A DNA stretch of 64,000 nt from Corylus avellana. Lineage: Eukaryota; Streptophyta; Magnoliopsida; Fagales; Betulaceae. A program made the position numbers and the translations under genes. Of the stretch, positions 34,999 through 45,869 are shown in pieces; position 1 is the stretch's first letter, and each line of letters opens with the position of its first letter. Below the pieces are notes generated by a model. It was not told where the DNA came from, searched no databases, and saw nothing but the letters and a program-made list of their open reading frames with translations. The stretch spans positions 1,222,583 through 1,286,582 of the forward strand of contig NC_081545.1 in NCBI RefSeq assembly GCF_901000735.1, in the 5' to 3' direction.

Positions 34999-35996
34999 TC
35001 AAAACGGTCCGGTTAAGGACCTTATCGGTTATTAACCGATAACTTTCGGTTAAACGGTTTATTAACCGATATCAAACCAATAATAATTTTAACCGATAAT
35101 TTCGGTTAAAACGGTACACGGTTAAACGGTCCGGTTAAACCGGTTAACCGATTTAACCGAAAGCTTTATATTGATTTATTTTGTTGGAGCAAAAACCAAA
35201 AATGATAACTTATTAAAAATGAGTTGTTTTAGGGCCCAAATACTTTTTGTTGGGACCAAAATATTTGTTTTTTGGGCTAAAAATTGAAGCTTTTTTATAT
35301 TGATCCACTTCAACTTCTTCTTTTTTTAAATATTATAAAATACATTTTTCCAAAGCAAATGGACTAATTAACATAATGAATGTTAATTAGACTAGCAAAA
35401 CTAGTTAATGAAAAATGTTTTTACCAAAGGCAAGGAAATCCCATCAAATGCCATCACTTAAAAAAAAAACATCAAACATTCAAACCTACCCAAACCCAAA
35501 TTAAAATAAAATTCAATAATGAATAATAAACAAACTATTAACTAATTAAAGTCACTTAGCAAAAGGAAAATAAGTCATGGGCAACACCATTACACAAATA
35601 TAAAAGCGAGAAAACATAAAGATTGTGATCAATATGGAAAAACATCAACATCAACACGGTTACACAATAATTTCCTTGAGCCACCTCAAACATAGATAAT
35701 CTTCAATTCCTTGAATTTGCTTCCTTCAATAATCCAACAAATCAAAACATAAATAAAGTGAATCACTATTAGTAATTAATATTAAAGAATAAGAAATAAA
35801 TATCAAATAAGAAAAAAATAAGATGCAAAAAACTTACCAAATACTTTAAACAAAACATTACCCCGCAAAGTTCATCCATTGGACCATTAAGCCTTAATTC
35901 GCGTCAAATGTGAGGGAATTAGACAAAATTTCTACCACAATGAAATTTTTAAAGGATTAGTAAAAATAATTTAATCAAATAATTAGAATAATGAAT
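34983..35996 (+). mobile_element. Probable hAT-type element nested in copia gag
   Basis: Starts TAGGCCTGGGTATCGGTC, like the GGCCTGGG-type start of several plant hAT elements, followed by many AACCGATAA / CGGTTAAAC repeats in both orientations (34995-35165), which look subterminal. The rest to the gap is AT-rich without an ORF of note. No right end or TSD can be seen, so the class is tentative. Confidence 0.5.
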
Positions 35997-36096
35997 NNNN
36001 NNNNNNNNNNNNNNNNNNNNNNNNNNNNNNNNNNNNNNNNNNNNNNNNNNNNNNNNNNNNNNNNNNNNNNNNNNNNNNNNNNNNNNNNNNNNNNNN
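35997..36096. other. Assembly gap (100 N) in the palindrome spacer
   Basis: A run of 100 N. It hides the rest of the hAT-like and copia elements and possibly the 3' part of the RLP gene. The 106 bp to its right (36097-36202) belong to neither arm. Confidence 0.95.
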
Positions 36097-38252
36097 TTCT
36101 TCTTATGATTCTTTTGTCTTTTTAAGAACGGTGATTTTAAAAGCCATATCACAGTTAGGAAAACACCGAAAAAACACTAGAAGAGCACATAACATTTCTC
36201 TTTTAATAATGATGTAATTTTTAAAATCATCATTAAACTTATAATTAAACACTATTAAATTTTGATCAAATCATAATATGTTTCACACTCAATACAACTC
36301 GTTCTCGTTGAATTCAAGCTGTCACTCTCTCCCCCATTTGCAATATGATCCTTAATTACCGGTATGTGGCGATTACTCCTTAAAATTTTGTTGTTGTTAG
36401 AAATTTAAGGGGGGACATGGACAATACCAATCCTCTCTCCATCTGTCCTTGATTACACGGATTAAATGACTCCTGTGCACGTAGAATAACTTGTCCATTT
36501 AGTCAAATACAGTTTATACATTTCAAACATCTCAAATATTGTTTTTCTCTTCTTTTTTTTCTTTTCCGGCACAGTCAATGCTATTTAGGCTAGCAAATAT
36601 ATTACTTTGATTGTTCTTGGATTACTTATGTTCTATATGTAACATATGTGTATGTTCATCCTTATCATGTCCTAACTATGAACTAATATATAATTTTTTA
36701 AGGAACTTCTCTTATTTTAGAGATTATAATTTGTTGCAGTTTTAAACCCGATTGGGTTAGAACTAATCCCAAACATTCTATAGAAAACCCGAAAACAGAG
36801 AACAGAGGAGAGAACAGGGGAGAAGAGGAAAAAAAGAAAGAGAACATTGGTGATCCCTTCTTAATGTCTTGCAGATGGAAGAACAAGGAGAAGCTCCAGT
36901 TACCAGCTTGATTGTCTTTGACCATGGTTGTTAACTTGTTAGCCTTAGGTTGCCGTTAGAATTCACCAATATGTAATAAGCTAGCTACTTACCAAAGAGA
37001 AGAACATGTAATAACATATGTTTGATTCTTATATTTTTCCATGTGCTTCAGCTATCTAACTCTTAGATGTGGCAGATGTTTTGATTTTTACCGATCAACA
37101 TCCACCACAATCAGGACAGACAATTGAGAGAAGCCATCGATAAAGCTTATGTATCCGAACAAGTCGTAAGTTGTCCGAACAACTATTCGAACACTTATTT
37201 CTATCTAGAACCTCTCACATTATAATCGACAAACCACGAAATGAACAAAGATGGGATTGCAGCCAATGCCAATCATCTCATCAAAAGATGTCCAAAAAAT
37301 TATAAATTGATGAATTAGCAAAATTAGGTGGGGTAACACGAAAGAAGCTTTAATTAACCTTTTCGTTTCTTTTGACTAGTGTTGACCTTAAGTCAATGCT
37401 TTATAGTACCTTTGATGTGATGACCGTCTGATTTTCAGATGGATGGATGATGACCGTTTGATTTTCAGATGGATGGATGACTAAGTCATCGGACAGCAGG
37501 CAGGGCTTAGTACGCACGAAAATTCAAAAAATAGACTACACGCTGTAAACCTTACGATGTGAAGGCCGTTGAGTAATTAACTGCTAATCACTTTTGAAGA
37601 CGGTTAGGAAAAATTACTAACCGCCTATATATATTATATAAAAATACATGAAACGACATTATTTTTATGGTTAAATATATAGGGAAAATTACACTTTAAC
37701 CCTCAAAGTTTGAGGCAATTTTTAATTTGACATCTAACGTTTCAATTTTTGCAATGCACTCCTCTAAACTTTCAAATTTTTGCAATTCAACCATTCCGTT
37801 TTGACTGACGCATGTGATCACTGTTGGCCTTTTTGTCACATTGGGGTGGAGTCAAGTACATATACTAATAGGACTCCTCTTCACAATTACATGCAATCAA
37901 TACAATAAACAATGAAGCTTTATTAGGCATTTAACCGTGGAAAATTATAGGGCAACACTATTATGATTTGACATCAAATACTCTACTATGCCAAAATCAT
38001 AATAGGCAAATTCTTTGGAGGAATTATAGAAATCACTTTTGTGTTCTTCTTCTGTTACTTTATGAATAAGGTGGCTTTTAAAATCAGAATTTGATTAAAA
38101 TTCAATAATGATTAATCACAAGTCCAATGATGATTTTCTAAGCCATATTATTTTTGAAGTGACACAAGAGTGACTTTTGTCAACAAGAACTATTAGAATT
38201 AGCAGTTGCTAATAGAAGTTTCCATATGTGAAAAAAGAAACTAATACTATTC

Positions 38253-38291
<39 letters not shown>

Positions 38292-38575
38292 CTCCATGTG
38301 GTTTGGTAAACAGTAAGACATGGATTCGATTCTTGCAATTAAAATCCTTATGTCTTGTTAGTATAAACAAAATTGATTTACACTCATTGGTGGCAAGGTT
38401 GTGTTAAACTATGGCTCACCTCTGTTTGAGGAAGCATTGGTGATACCCTGCTTTGCATACCATAGATTCCACTATGGTCTTGACCATGTTGAGAAGCCAC
38501 ATCTAATTGCAACGTCAACCATTTTTAATTAAAAAAAAAAAAAAAAATTGTTTTCCAAGCACCTTATTCTAAATT

Positions 38576-38796
38576 GGACAAAGTTTTTCTCCAACAAAGT
38601 TTATAAAAATGACATGTGTCCATTTGCATATGAGAAACACATGCTTTTTAATAACATGTAAAAAGCACATGACCTTTTAATAAATGTTATTCCAACTTTG
38701 TCATTGCAATTAAAAAATGCATGTGCTTCTCACATGCAAAAGACACATGTCATTTTTTCTTTAGACTCTAACTCAGTTTGGAAGAAAACGTTGTCC
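38576..38796. mobile_element. Foldback MITE with 9-bp TSD, right-arm copy
   Basis: Mirror of 30804-31024, with the same length and the TSD TTCTAAATT at 38567-38575 and 38797-38805 (the complement of AATTTAGAA). It shows the insertion happened before the arms duplicated. Confidence 0.9.
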
Positions 38797-39907
38797 TTCT
38801 AAATTATGAAAACACAATCTAATTATTTGCGGCATATGCATACTATTTATACAAATTTAATTGGCCCCATGGCCCGGCCACCTTAATTTTTAATGTTCTT
38901 CACCTAATTGGATTCATATGTTACTACTGGCGTAGCCATCCACGGATGGTGATTACACCCGTGAAGTAGAAAGTGCACAGATAGATCATATATATATATA
39001 TATAGTGGGATGAGTTATGAACTGTATTATAATTATATTTATTGTATACTTTTGTATCAGGATATATGATTTTCTGCGTAACCATATTGAGAGACTATTG
39101 CATGTGTGATTTCACTCTTATGTCTCAAAATTAATTATTGGGTTCACTGCATAATGTGTTTCACTTGTCATCTATTCGCTAAGTCATGGACTTACCATTT
39201 CATTCTTTTCCACCTGTAAAAAAAAAAATATGTTTGACATATAAGCCAGTACTAAGATTTGAGTAATTAGGAAGATCTTAAGGTAGATTTGGCTGCTTAA
39301 GCAATGATTTCAATAAATGTGACAGTTCATAGATTTTAATGATATGTGTTGAAAGTTATAGGAAAAAAATTAGGGTCAAATGTTGTTTTGGTACGTGAGT
39401 TTTAACGATTTTATTTTTTTTCACCTAGGTTTTTGTTTTGTATTATCATAGATGGTATCTGTCTTATGGGTAAATACGGAAATAGTACTTTCGTTTATAT
39501 TTCGTCCATGAAACTAATTGATCTCCATGTCAAACCAATCTAAACATGCCACTTGTTGTATGCTTCAATTAAAAATTATAAAAAGATTAAAAAAATTTTA
39601 AAATGAAAAAAAAAAGAAGAAAACAATTAAAAAATATAAAACTTAAACTATATATATATATACATATATTGATGAGGGGTGGTCCAAGCAAACTCTTTTA
39701 GCCGTTGGGGGTGGCGGCCACCCCATTTCAGCCATTGGGGCTTATGATAGCCAAACGTGAAGAATTGGGATATCATTTAATGGGATGCTTGGATTGTGTG
39801 TGGACTTTCATTTTCGTTAGTGTAAAAATATGATCTAACAACTTTCATTGGAGGTATAAAGAACTTGATATAACATAAAGTCTTTATAGAAATTATATAT
39901 TTTCATT

Positions 39908-40009
39908 TTTTTTTTTTTTGACATGTCTAGACAAGAGAATGGGAGAGGGGAGATTCGAACTAGTGACGTCTGTTTCATAAGGCGTGGTTCACAGCCAATT
40001 AAGCTACCC
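39908..40009 (-). mobile_element. tRNA-derived SINE, right-arm copy
   Basis: Mirror of 29594-29698 on the minus strand. Box B (GTTCGAATC) is at 39952-39960 and box A (TAGCTTAATTGG) at 39995-40006 in complement; the poly(A) tail appears as T's before 39920. Confidence 0.7.
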
Positions 40010-40759
40010 TTTAAAGACAAATTATTCTCATTGTTAGAAGGCATAAAAATACAAGGGAGTGAAGAGACCAACTTATCAATTATTTTCTTTGGACCTACTA
40101 TTTTCCTTCTATATATTTGTTTGACCGTACGGCCCCAGATACACAGCACACTTAAGATAATTGCTTAAAATAAGTCTAAAAATGAAACAAATTAAAGATA
40201 TGAAAAGAGCGATTTGATACCCAAATAAAAAAAGAGAAAAGTTGACATGATTTAGTCACATGCATGCCAGGTTATATATATATATATATATAGTCATTTA
40301 TTAGGATTTCGAATTCTGAGAATAGCTAGTAATGCGAGTTTGGGGCAAATTATGAAAGTGGAGCAACATTAGCATTTGGAATTACAGTTATACAGTTATG
40401 GCCGTTAGGCAGAAATATCCTTCAGATCATTCAATACCATTACTATTAACAAATTAATTAAATTCCAAATTAATTCTAGATTACCATGTAACTTGCCAGG
40501 TGCCTAATCCGTAATCATGTCATGCAAATTTGGTTCTCTTTAAGTTATTAATTTGGATACCATTTTCTCTTTTCATTATTCTTTAATTAATTTGTTTTCT
40601 TGTTAGATTTATTTTGCACCGTTACAGTGAGTCATTGATTTTCCATTTTGGGTTTGTGCCAAAGAAGAAAGCAAGGCCTTCCCAGTATTGCTTTCTTTTT
40701 GCCCAAACTAATTAATTAGAAACAATAATGGATTAGTTGGTCTATGAAGTTAGTGGCCA

Positions 40760-41133
40760 ACTACAAAAAAAAAATGGTCTTTAGCGACCAAATGTTTAGC
40801 CGCGACTTTTAAAAGTTGCCGTTAATGATTGCTAATAGTAGATGCTAAATACAAAAAAAAAAAAAAAAATAGTATTTTGCAGTGACCCGCTGCTATTGGT
40901 ATGTTATTAGCGGCGACATCGTAGTCGTCGCTAATGTTATGTCATTAGCGGCAACACTAGACTTACTTCAAACCTTTTTTTGCAACAAAAAAAAACAGAA
41001 AAAGTTTTACCATTGAATTACTAGCAACCACCAAATAGTGGCCACGCGTCGCCGCTATTTGTAAATAGTGGCCACTTTTTGTTCATTAGCGCCGACTTTG
41101 GGGCCGCCGCTAATGATCCTGATTTTTGTAGTG
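40760..41133. mobile_element. CACTA-type MITE, right-arm copy
   Basis: Mirror of 28453-28847. It ends GATTTTTGTAGTG at 41133 with the intact CACTA motif, while the other end reads AACTACAAAAA, the same degenerate end as in the left arm. Confidence 0.8.
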
Positions 41134-41557
41134 TTATATATATGTTCCGATTACAAATAGCACTTTATATGTTGGTATTAAGTAACATGAGTTTATAAGT
41201 GTCTAAACGACCTTGAAATTTGTGACGAACCTAAATCCGTAATGACATAATTTAGGTCCTTATAGAGAAACTAAACGTAACAACACAAAGTTGATTTAGA
41301 TTAATTACTCTTCTATTTATTCATAACATAATAATCTTTATATAAAGGAGCAAATACAATTTTCCCTAAGAAAATTAGGGTTGAGTCATCAATAAAGTGA
41401 GTCCTCTTATTGGAAATACAAGCCTAATATGACTATAGTTGACTTATACTACTTAGTGTACGTGCATGAGTAAAGAAGGGATATTATTCCTAGTTTGATG
41501 AGGAGGAACGTAACAAAATTCTGCTTTAGTTCAGCTTGAAACGTACACTTCTCAGCT

Positions 41558-42425
41558 CTATCCATTCATCTCCTCCTTTGAGCTAGTACTTGCGCTGTAA
41601 GTGTTGAAGGCCAAATCAGAGCACATCATATAACCTTAAAAGCATCTAAGATGTACTTGGTAAAATTCTATAATTTTCAACTATTATTGAATGCAAAATA
41701 AGCTTTAATTTATATTTGAGTAATGTAGACTACCATACGAGTGTTATATATATACCTTTATGATGTTTGACAATAAAAATCATCCATTGGATCACACTAG
41801 TCAAAAAACAAAAAAATTAAGAGTTGATTTTCTCTATTTTTTCATCCTAACTATATGACATTCATATAAGAGTTTACTAAATAACGTTAGTTTTTATATT
41901 AATACTCACTTAGGCCTACCAATTTTCCCACAACTTTCCTCTTTTTTTTAGAAAAAGAAAATGAGTGATGCTACTCTTCACAAACATTTTACACTAGCGA
42001 ATGCTTAGCCTATTTTAAGCGTCTTTCCACGTCAGCCACTTTAAAAAAAGCAAACGTGTTAACCACATAAAACATGTTACATCCGGTATAAATTACTGAA
42101 ATGAGTGTGAATACCAAAAGATTTATGGTAGGCATATTTACCCGTCAGCCTTAGCAGCTGTCCCCACTTCTTTGTCATCCAAAGTAGACCTCTCTACAAT
42201 CTTGAAGAACCAATCGAGCAAGTCCTGGTGACCCACAAAGAGGTTAGCCACCTCTTCACAAACCTCGTTCATGTCCGTACTCCCCTTACGATGGATGTCC
42301 ATAATAGCTACGAACCGCATGATAACATTCGGCTTATTCTTGAAACGGGCTATTACCATGTTCATCAAATGTTTGGCTTCCGTTATTCCGCTATATGCAT
42401 CTTGATCCATGGGTGTGTTTATCAT
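41558..42425 (-). CDS. Single PAH-domain protein (SIN3-derived mini-gene), right arm
   Basis: Proposed CDS is the complement of 42142-42425 joined to 41558-41594, 106 residues, the mirror of 27023-27892. The coding part of exon 1 translates identically to the left copy (NTPMDQDAYSG through GTAAKAD), and exon 2 again gives ASTSSKEEMNG. Donor GTAAAT follows 42142 and acceptor ACTTACAG precedes 41594. The intron and flanks show indels and substitutions between arms, while the protein is unchanged. That could mean selection, gene conversion, or simply too few changes to tell. The upstream region keeps the TATATATATA box (about 42484-42494). Function as for the left copy: a stand-alone PAH domain without the HDAC-binding part of SIN3. 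Confidence 0.72.
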
Positions 42426-42768
42426 GAACACCGCTGATGATTTCTCTTCTTTTCTACTCTTTAAGGTAAGGTTGGTTTTGGATATATATATATAGGACTA
42501 TGTATTGGAGGCAAAAAAGAAGAATCAAAGTTTAAACTTCAGCTCATGCAACTTAACACACACACAAATGATGCATGAGCCATGAAATCACAAGAAAATT
42601 TTAGATCTTTGGCCTTATCCCAGCTGCTTAGCTAACCTTCAGCTCATACAACTTATCCCTCCACACACACAAGTATGATGCATGAGCCATAATGAAATCA
42701 CAAGAATCGGCAAAGGAAAGGAAAAGAAAAGAAATAAAAAGGCAAAGGAAAAAAATTTACTTTATTTT

Positions 42769-42960
42769 TTGAGGAATGTTAGGCTTATAAACAAACTTTT
42801 ACAACATGATGTGACATAACATGATTGGAAATATGATAAATTCAACTTTTGAGAAACCCAATCATATTGTGCCACATCATGTTGTAAATTTATTTTATTT
42901 TATTTTATTTTTTTGTAAAATTTGTTTATAAGCATATCATTTTTCATTCTATAAATATCT
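42769..42960. mobile_element. Foldback MITE, right-arm copy
   Basis: Mirror of 26527-26672 but longer in the loop: AATGTTAGGCTTATAAACAAAC on one side and GTTTATAAGC on the other. It carries an inner stem (CAACATGATGTGACATAAC / TTGTGCCACATCATGTTG). The left copy appears to have lost about 45 bp. Confidence 0.7.
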
Positions 42961-43803
42961 CACAAAGTTAATGTTTGTAAGGTCTAAATAGCTCTTGAAT
43001 CTGCCTTTGTTATATATATATATATATTCAATAATTACTAGACCACAACAACATAATGGGATAGTTGTACTATGAAAATATGATTTTTGGCATTAGTCTA
43101 AAGTTTATTAGAAGCAACATAGATTATTAATTTTTTGATTGAAATGGAGAAGAGCTACTTTATAATCAAATTATTGGTGTATATAGTGCCGTGTTATTTA
43201 TTTATTTATTTTTAAAAAAATAGCGCGATAACATATAAATCATAAGATCTGTAATATAATCTTTACCTAAAAAGTAGTTCCTTTAAAAATAGCGGGACAT
43301 TTCTCATAAAACTTATTCTTTAAAAGTCGCTTCTATATGTCACTTTACCTTTCCTTTCTCAAAACGTTTTTTTTTTTTTTTTTTGATATATTTTGAAAAA
43401 AATACGTTTTACCACGTCAAAGTTGGATAACTTTTTATTTTTATTTTTCCTACAAAGTTTAAAAGAATTGCAATGTACCCTCCCGAAGATTCTGAAATTG
43501 TTGATGTTACACATTCGTTAACAAATTTTGTCTTCTCTGGGGAAAAACTGCCACATGCATGAAATCAATGATTTATGGCTTTCCGAAAAAGTTATTGTGG
43601 AAGAGATCAATATTTTCCAGCCAAAAAAGAAAAAAGAAAACCTGACGTGTTGGGCAAAGAATAGTAATGCAAGTGTTGGGCAAAGAAATGTGGAGCAATA
43701 CTAGCATTTGGAATTCCAGTCATACAGTTATCGCCGTTAGGTACAAATTAATATCCTTCACATCATTCAATACCGTTAGGCGTACGTTACAGGTAGAAAT
43801 ATC

Positions 43804-44330
43804 CTAAACTTGAACTTGGGAGTTGTATCCATTCATCTCCTCCTTTGAGCCGGCATTTGCTCTGTAAGTGTTGAAGTCACAGCCCGTTAACAATGAAATC
43901 GCAAGTAAAAAAAAATTAACAGCTTACTAAATAGCATTAGCTTTTATATTAATATTCATTTAGGCCTACAAATTTCTGCTCAACTCTCCTCTCTATTTTC
44001 GGAAAGGAGTAATGAGTCTTCACAGTCATTTAACTTTGGCGGATGCTCAACGTACATATTTTAAGTGGCTTTCATATTATGTACTTTAAAAAAGCAAATG
44101 TGTTAGCCACTTAAAATACATTAGACTCCTTCTCATATCATATAAAATGAATATGATAAATAAGTGTAAATAGCCACATTATTAAAAGATTTATCGGTCG
44201 GCATATTTACCTGTTAGGCTTAGAAGTAGACTGATCATCTGAAGCAGACTTCTCTATGAACCTTAAGAATCGATCGAGCCAAAGAGATTGGCCACCTCTG
44301 CACAAATCGTATCCCCCCACACACAAGCAC
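43804..44330 (-). pseudogene. PAH-domain gene relic, right arm
   Basis: Mirror of 25128-25641. Exon 2 (43804-43861) encodes ANAGSKEEMNG-type sequence with the acceptor just beyond 43861. The exon 1 remnant (44211 to about 44330) ends CCTAACAG before GTAAAT. It carries the same internal deletion as the left relic, so it was already broken before the arms duplicated. Confidence 0.7.
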
Positions 44331-44903
44331 ATGATGCATGAGCCATGAATTAAATCGCAAGAATCGATCGGCAAAGGAAAGAAATGGAAAAGGAATAAAA
44401 AGTCAAAGCAAAAAAAATTATTATTATTTTTTTTTTTTCGTTTTGAAGGAAATTAAATGAAGCAAGGTAAGGAAGTTTTTCGTCACACTCCATTATCATT
44501 TTATTTTCCTTGGGGTGCATTTGGGATTATGATTTTGAAAGAATAATCTGCATTTTTAGCTAGATTGAGTATTTAAAAAGTACTTAATCTAAAATAAGAA
44601 AAAATTGTACGATTTCTATAAGTGGGTTATAGGGTGCTGATTTGAAAAAAGCGTAAATTTAAACCAAAATCGCGATTTCGTATAACAAATATTTGATAAA
44701 AAGGTAGCGATTTTAGAAACGCAATTTTTAAAATCACACTTATTGAAACAACAATCCCAAATGAACCCTTAATCAACATAAATATGTAATAAGAAGAAAA
44801 TGTATATGTTTGATTTGTACATGAAATTGGGTATCATTCACGTGCAGCTCACCAAAACCAATTACCTAAAATCATATTCATTAAAAAAAATTAAGAGATA
44901 TAT

Positions 44904-45210
44904 TGTTAAATTACCACTTTTTCCGTATGCTTAAACTTTTAGAAAAACTGATGACTTAACATGGTATCAGAGCCAAAGATTCTGGGATCGAACCTTGACT
45001 CCTTCAATTCACCTCCTTTAAATTAAATATTTCATGTGTTGGGCCTCACCTATTAAAATGAAATTTGAGCACACACGTGAGGGGAGAGAGTATTAAAGTA
45101 ATGATTAAGTGATTAAATTTATCTCTTCCTATAAGCTTAAGCTTTGATACCATGTTAAATCACTACTTTTCCCATAAGCTTAAGCTTTCGGGATAACTGG
45201 TAATTTAACA
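44904..45210 (+). mobile_element. TRIM-like element with 58-bp terminal repeats
   Basis: Direct terminal repeats 44904-44961 and 45153-45210 both run TGTTAA...TTTAACA-like, are TG/CA-bounded, and are themselves nearly palindromic. The left one is followed at once by the tRNA-Met primer site TGGTATCAGAGCC (44962-44974). The 178-bp interior has no coding sequence, and a second, inverted PBS-like motif (GCTTTGATACCA) abuts the right repeat. Total 307 bp, within the TRIM size range. No polypurine tract or clear TSD is visible. Confidence 0.6.
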
Positions 45211-45216
45211 TACATA

Positions 45217-45262
<46 letters not shown>

Positions 45263-45319
45263 CCATTATTAATTTCTACGACTAATTAATGAATTGTTTC
45301 AGAATAGTTGACGAAGGAA

Positions 45320-45394
45320 AATGAGTTTGACCACTCTTTGACTTCCTCTGGCTTTTGCCAATCTAGAGGAAGTCAAAGAGTGGTCAATCTCATT
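45320..45394. repeat. 30-bp perfect-stem hairpin beside a gap
   Basis: 45320-45349 and 45365-45394 are inverted copies of 30 bp with one mismatch (core GACCACTCTTTGACTTCC) and a 15-bp loop. The right side then runs CATTCTAAACAATC, which resembles the inverse of the DNA left of the hairpin with a short deletion. It marks an inversion junction, or an assembly join, within the SIN3-like relic. Confidence 0.8.
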
Positions 45395-45404
45395 CTAAAC
45401 AATC

Positions 45405-45504
45405 NNNNNNNNNNNNNNNNNNNNNNNNNNNNNNNNNNNNNNNNNNNNNNNNNNNNNNNNNNNNNNNNNNNNNNNNNNNNNNNNNNNNNNNNNNNNNNNN
45501 NNNN
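45405..45504. other. Assembly gap (100 N)
   Basis: A run of 100 N inside the SIN3-like relic. The missing part should hold most of the PAH domain and the linker seen in the copy at 49349-50020. Confidence 0.95.
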
Positions 45505-45869
45505 ACCCTCTTCATGGCGGAAGCGCCTGTGCACTTTGTTGGTGAAGTCGATGGCTTTCCTTAACCCTCTTGTTTCCATGGCGTACACGAGGCTTAGCGT
45601 TGCGGTGGTTGATCCGTCGATAGATGAGTTTGTGTGTGCCAACAGACAACAACGTTGGGGTGGAGTCGAGTATATATACTAATGGGACTCCTCTTCACCG
45701 ACACAAAATCTTGGGATGCTAATAGATTTGTAGTCGAATGCTTATATATTTGCTTTTGCTTAATATTCATCTCTCTCTCTCTCTCTCTCTCTGATTTGAC
45801 GAGTGGCAGCATAAGCATTGATCAACTCACTTACAAAAAAAAAAAAAAAAAAGGGAAGGGGCATTGATC

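Larger units (their letters stand above)
36203..45224 (-). repeat. Right arm of the ~9-kb inverted repeat
   Basis: Inverted counterpart of 24275-33398. The inner junction is near TTTTAATAATGATGTAATT (36199-36217), matching AATTACATCATTATTA at 33382-33397. The outer junction is at the (AC)n/(AT)n tract (45211-45262), beyond which this side continues into SIN3-like sequence. It lacks the extra 60-70 bp and the duplicated block present in the left arm, and it has a complete TRIM where the left one is deleted. Differences scatter across the arm, so it is not a copied contig. Confidence 0.95.
45308..45642 (-). pseudogene. SIN3-like (PAH) gene relic split by a gap
   Basis: The minus strand from 45642 reads a frame continuous over 46 codons: NSSIDGSTTATLSLVYAM, then TRGLRKAIDFTNKVHRRFRH, the first PAH helix, as in the gene at 50020. 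The sequence is then lost in the gap 45405-45504. Left of the gap, after a hairpin, 45308-45362 encodes QKPEEVKEW, matching the end of the SIN3 corepressor region of the copy at 49349. No ATG starts the frame. The locus is clearly a sister of the 49349-50020 copy, and both share the (AC)n(AT)n-AGCCATTATT 3' flank. Confidence 0.7.

Noticed and set aside
24275..45224. Palindrome as a simple duplicated contig artefact
   Set aside because: Scattered substitutions and independent indels between arms argue against the same molecule being used twice; a misplaced second haplotype is still possible and is stated as such.
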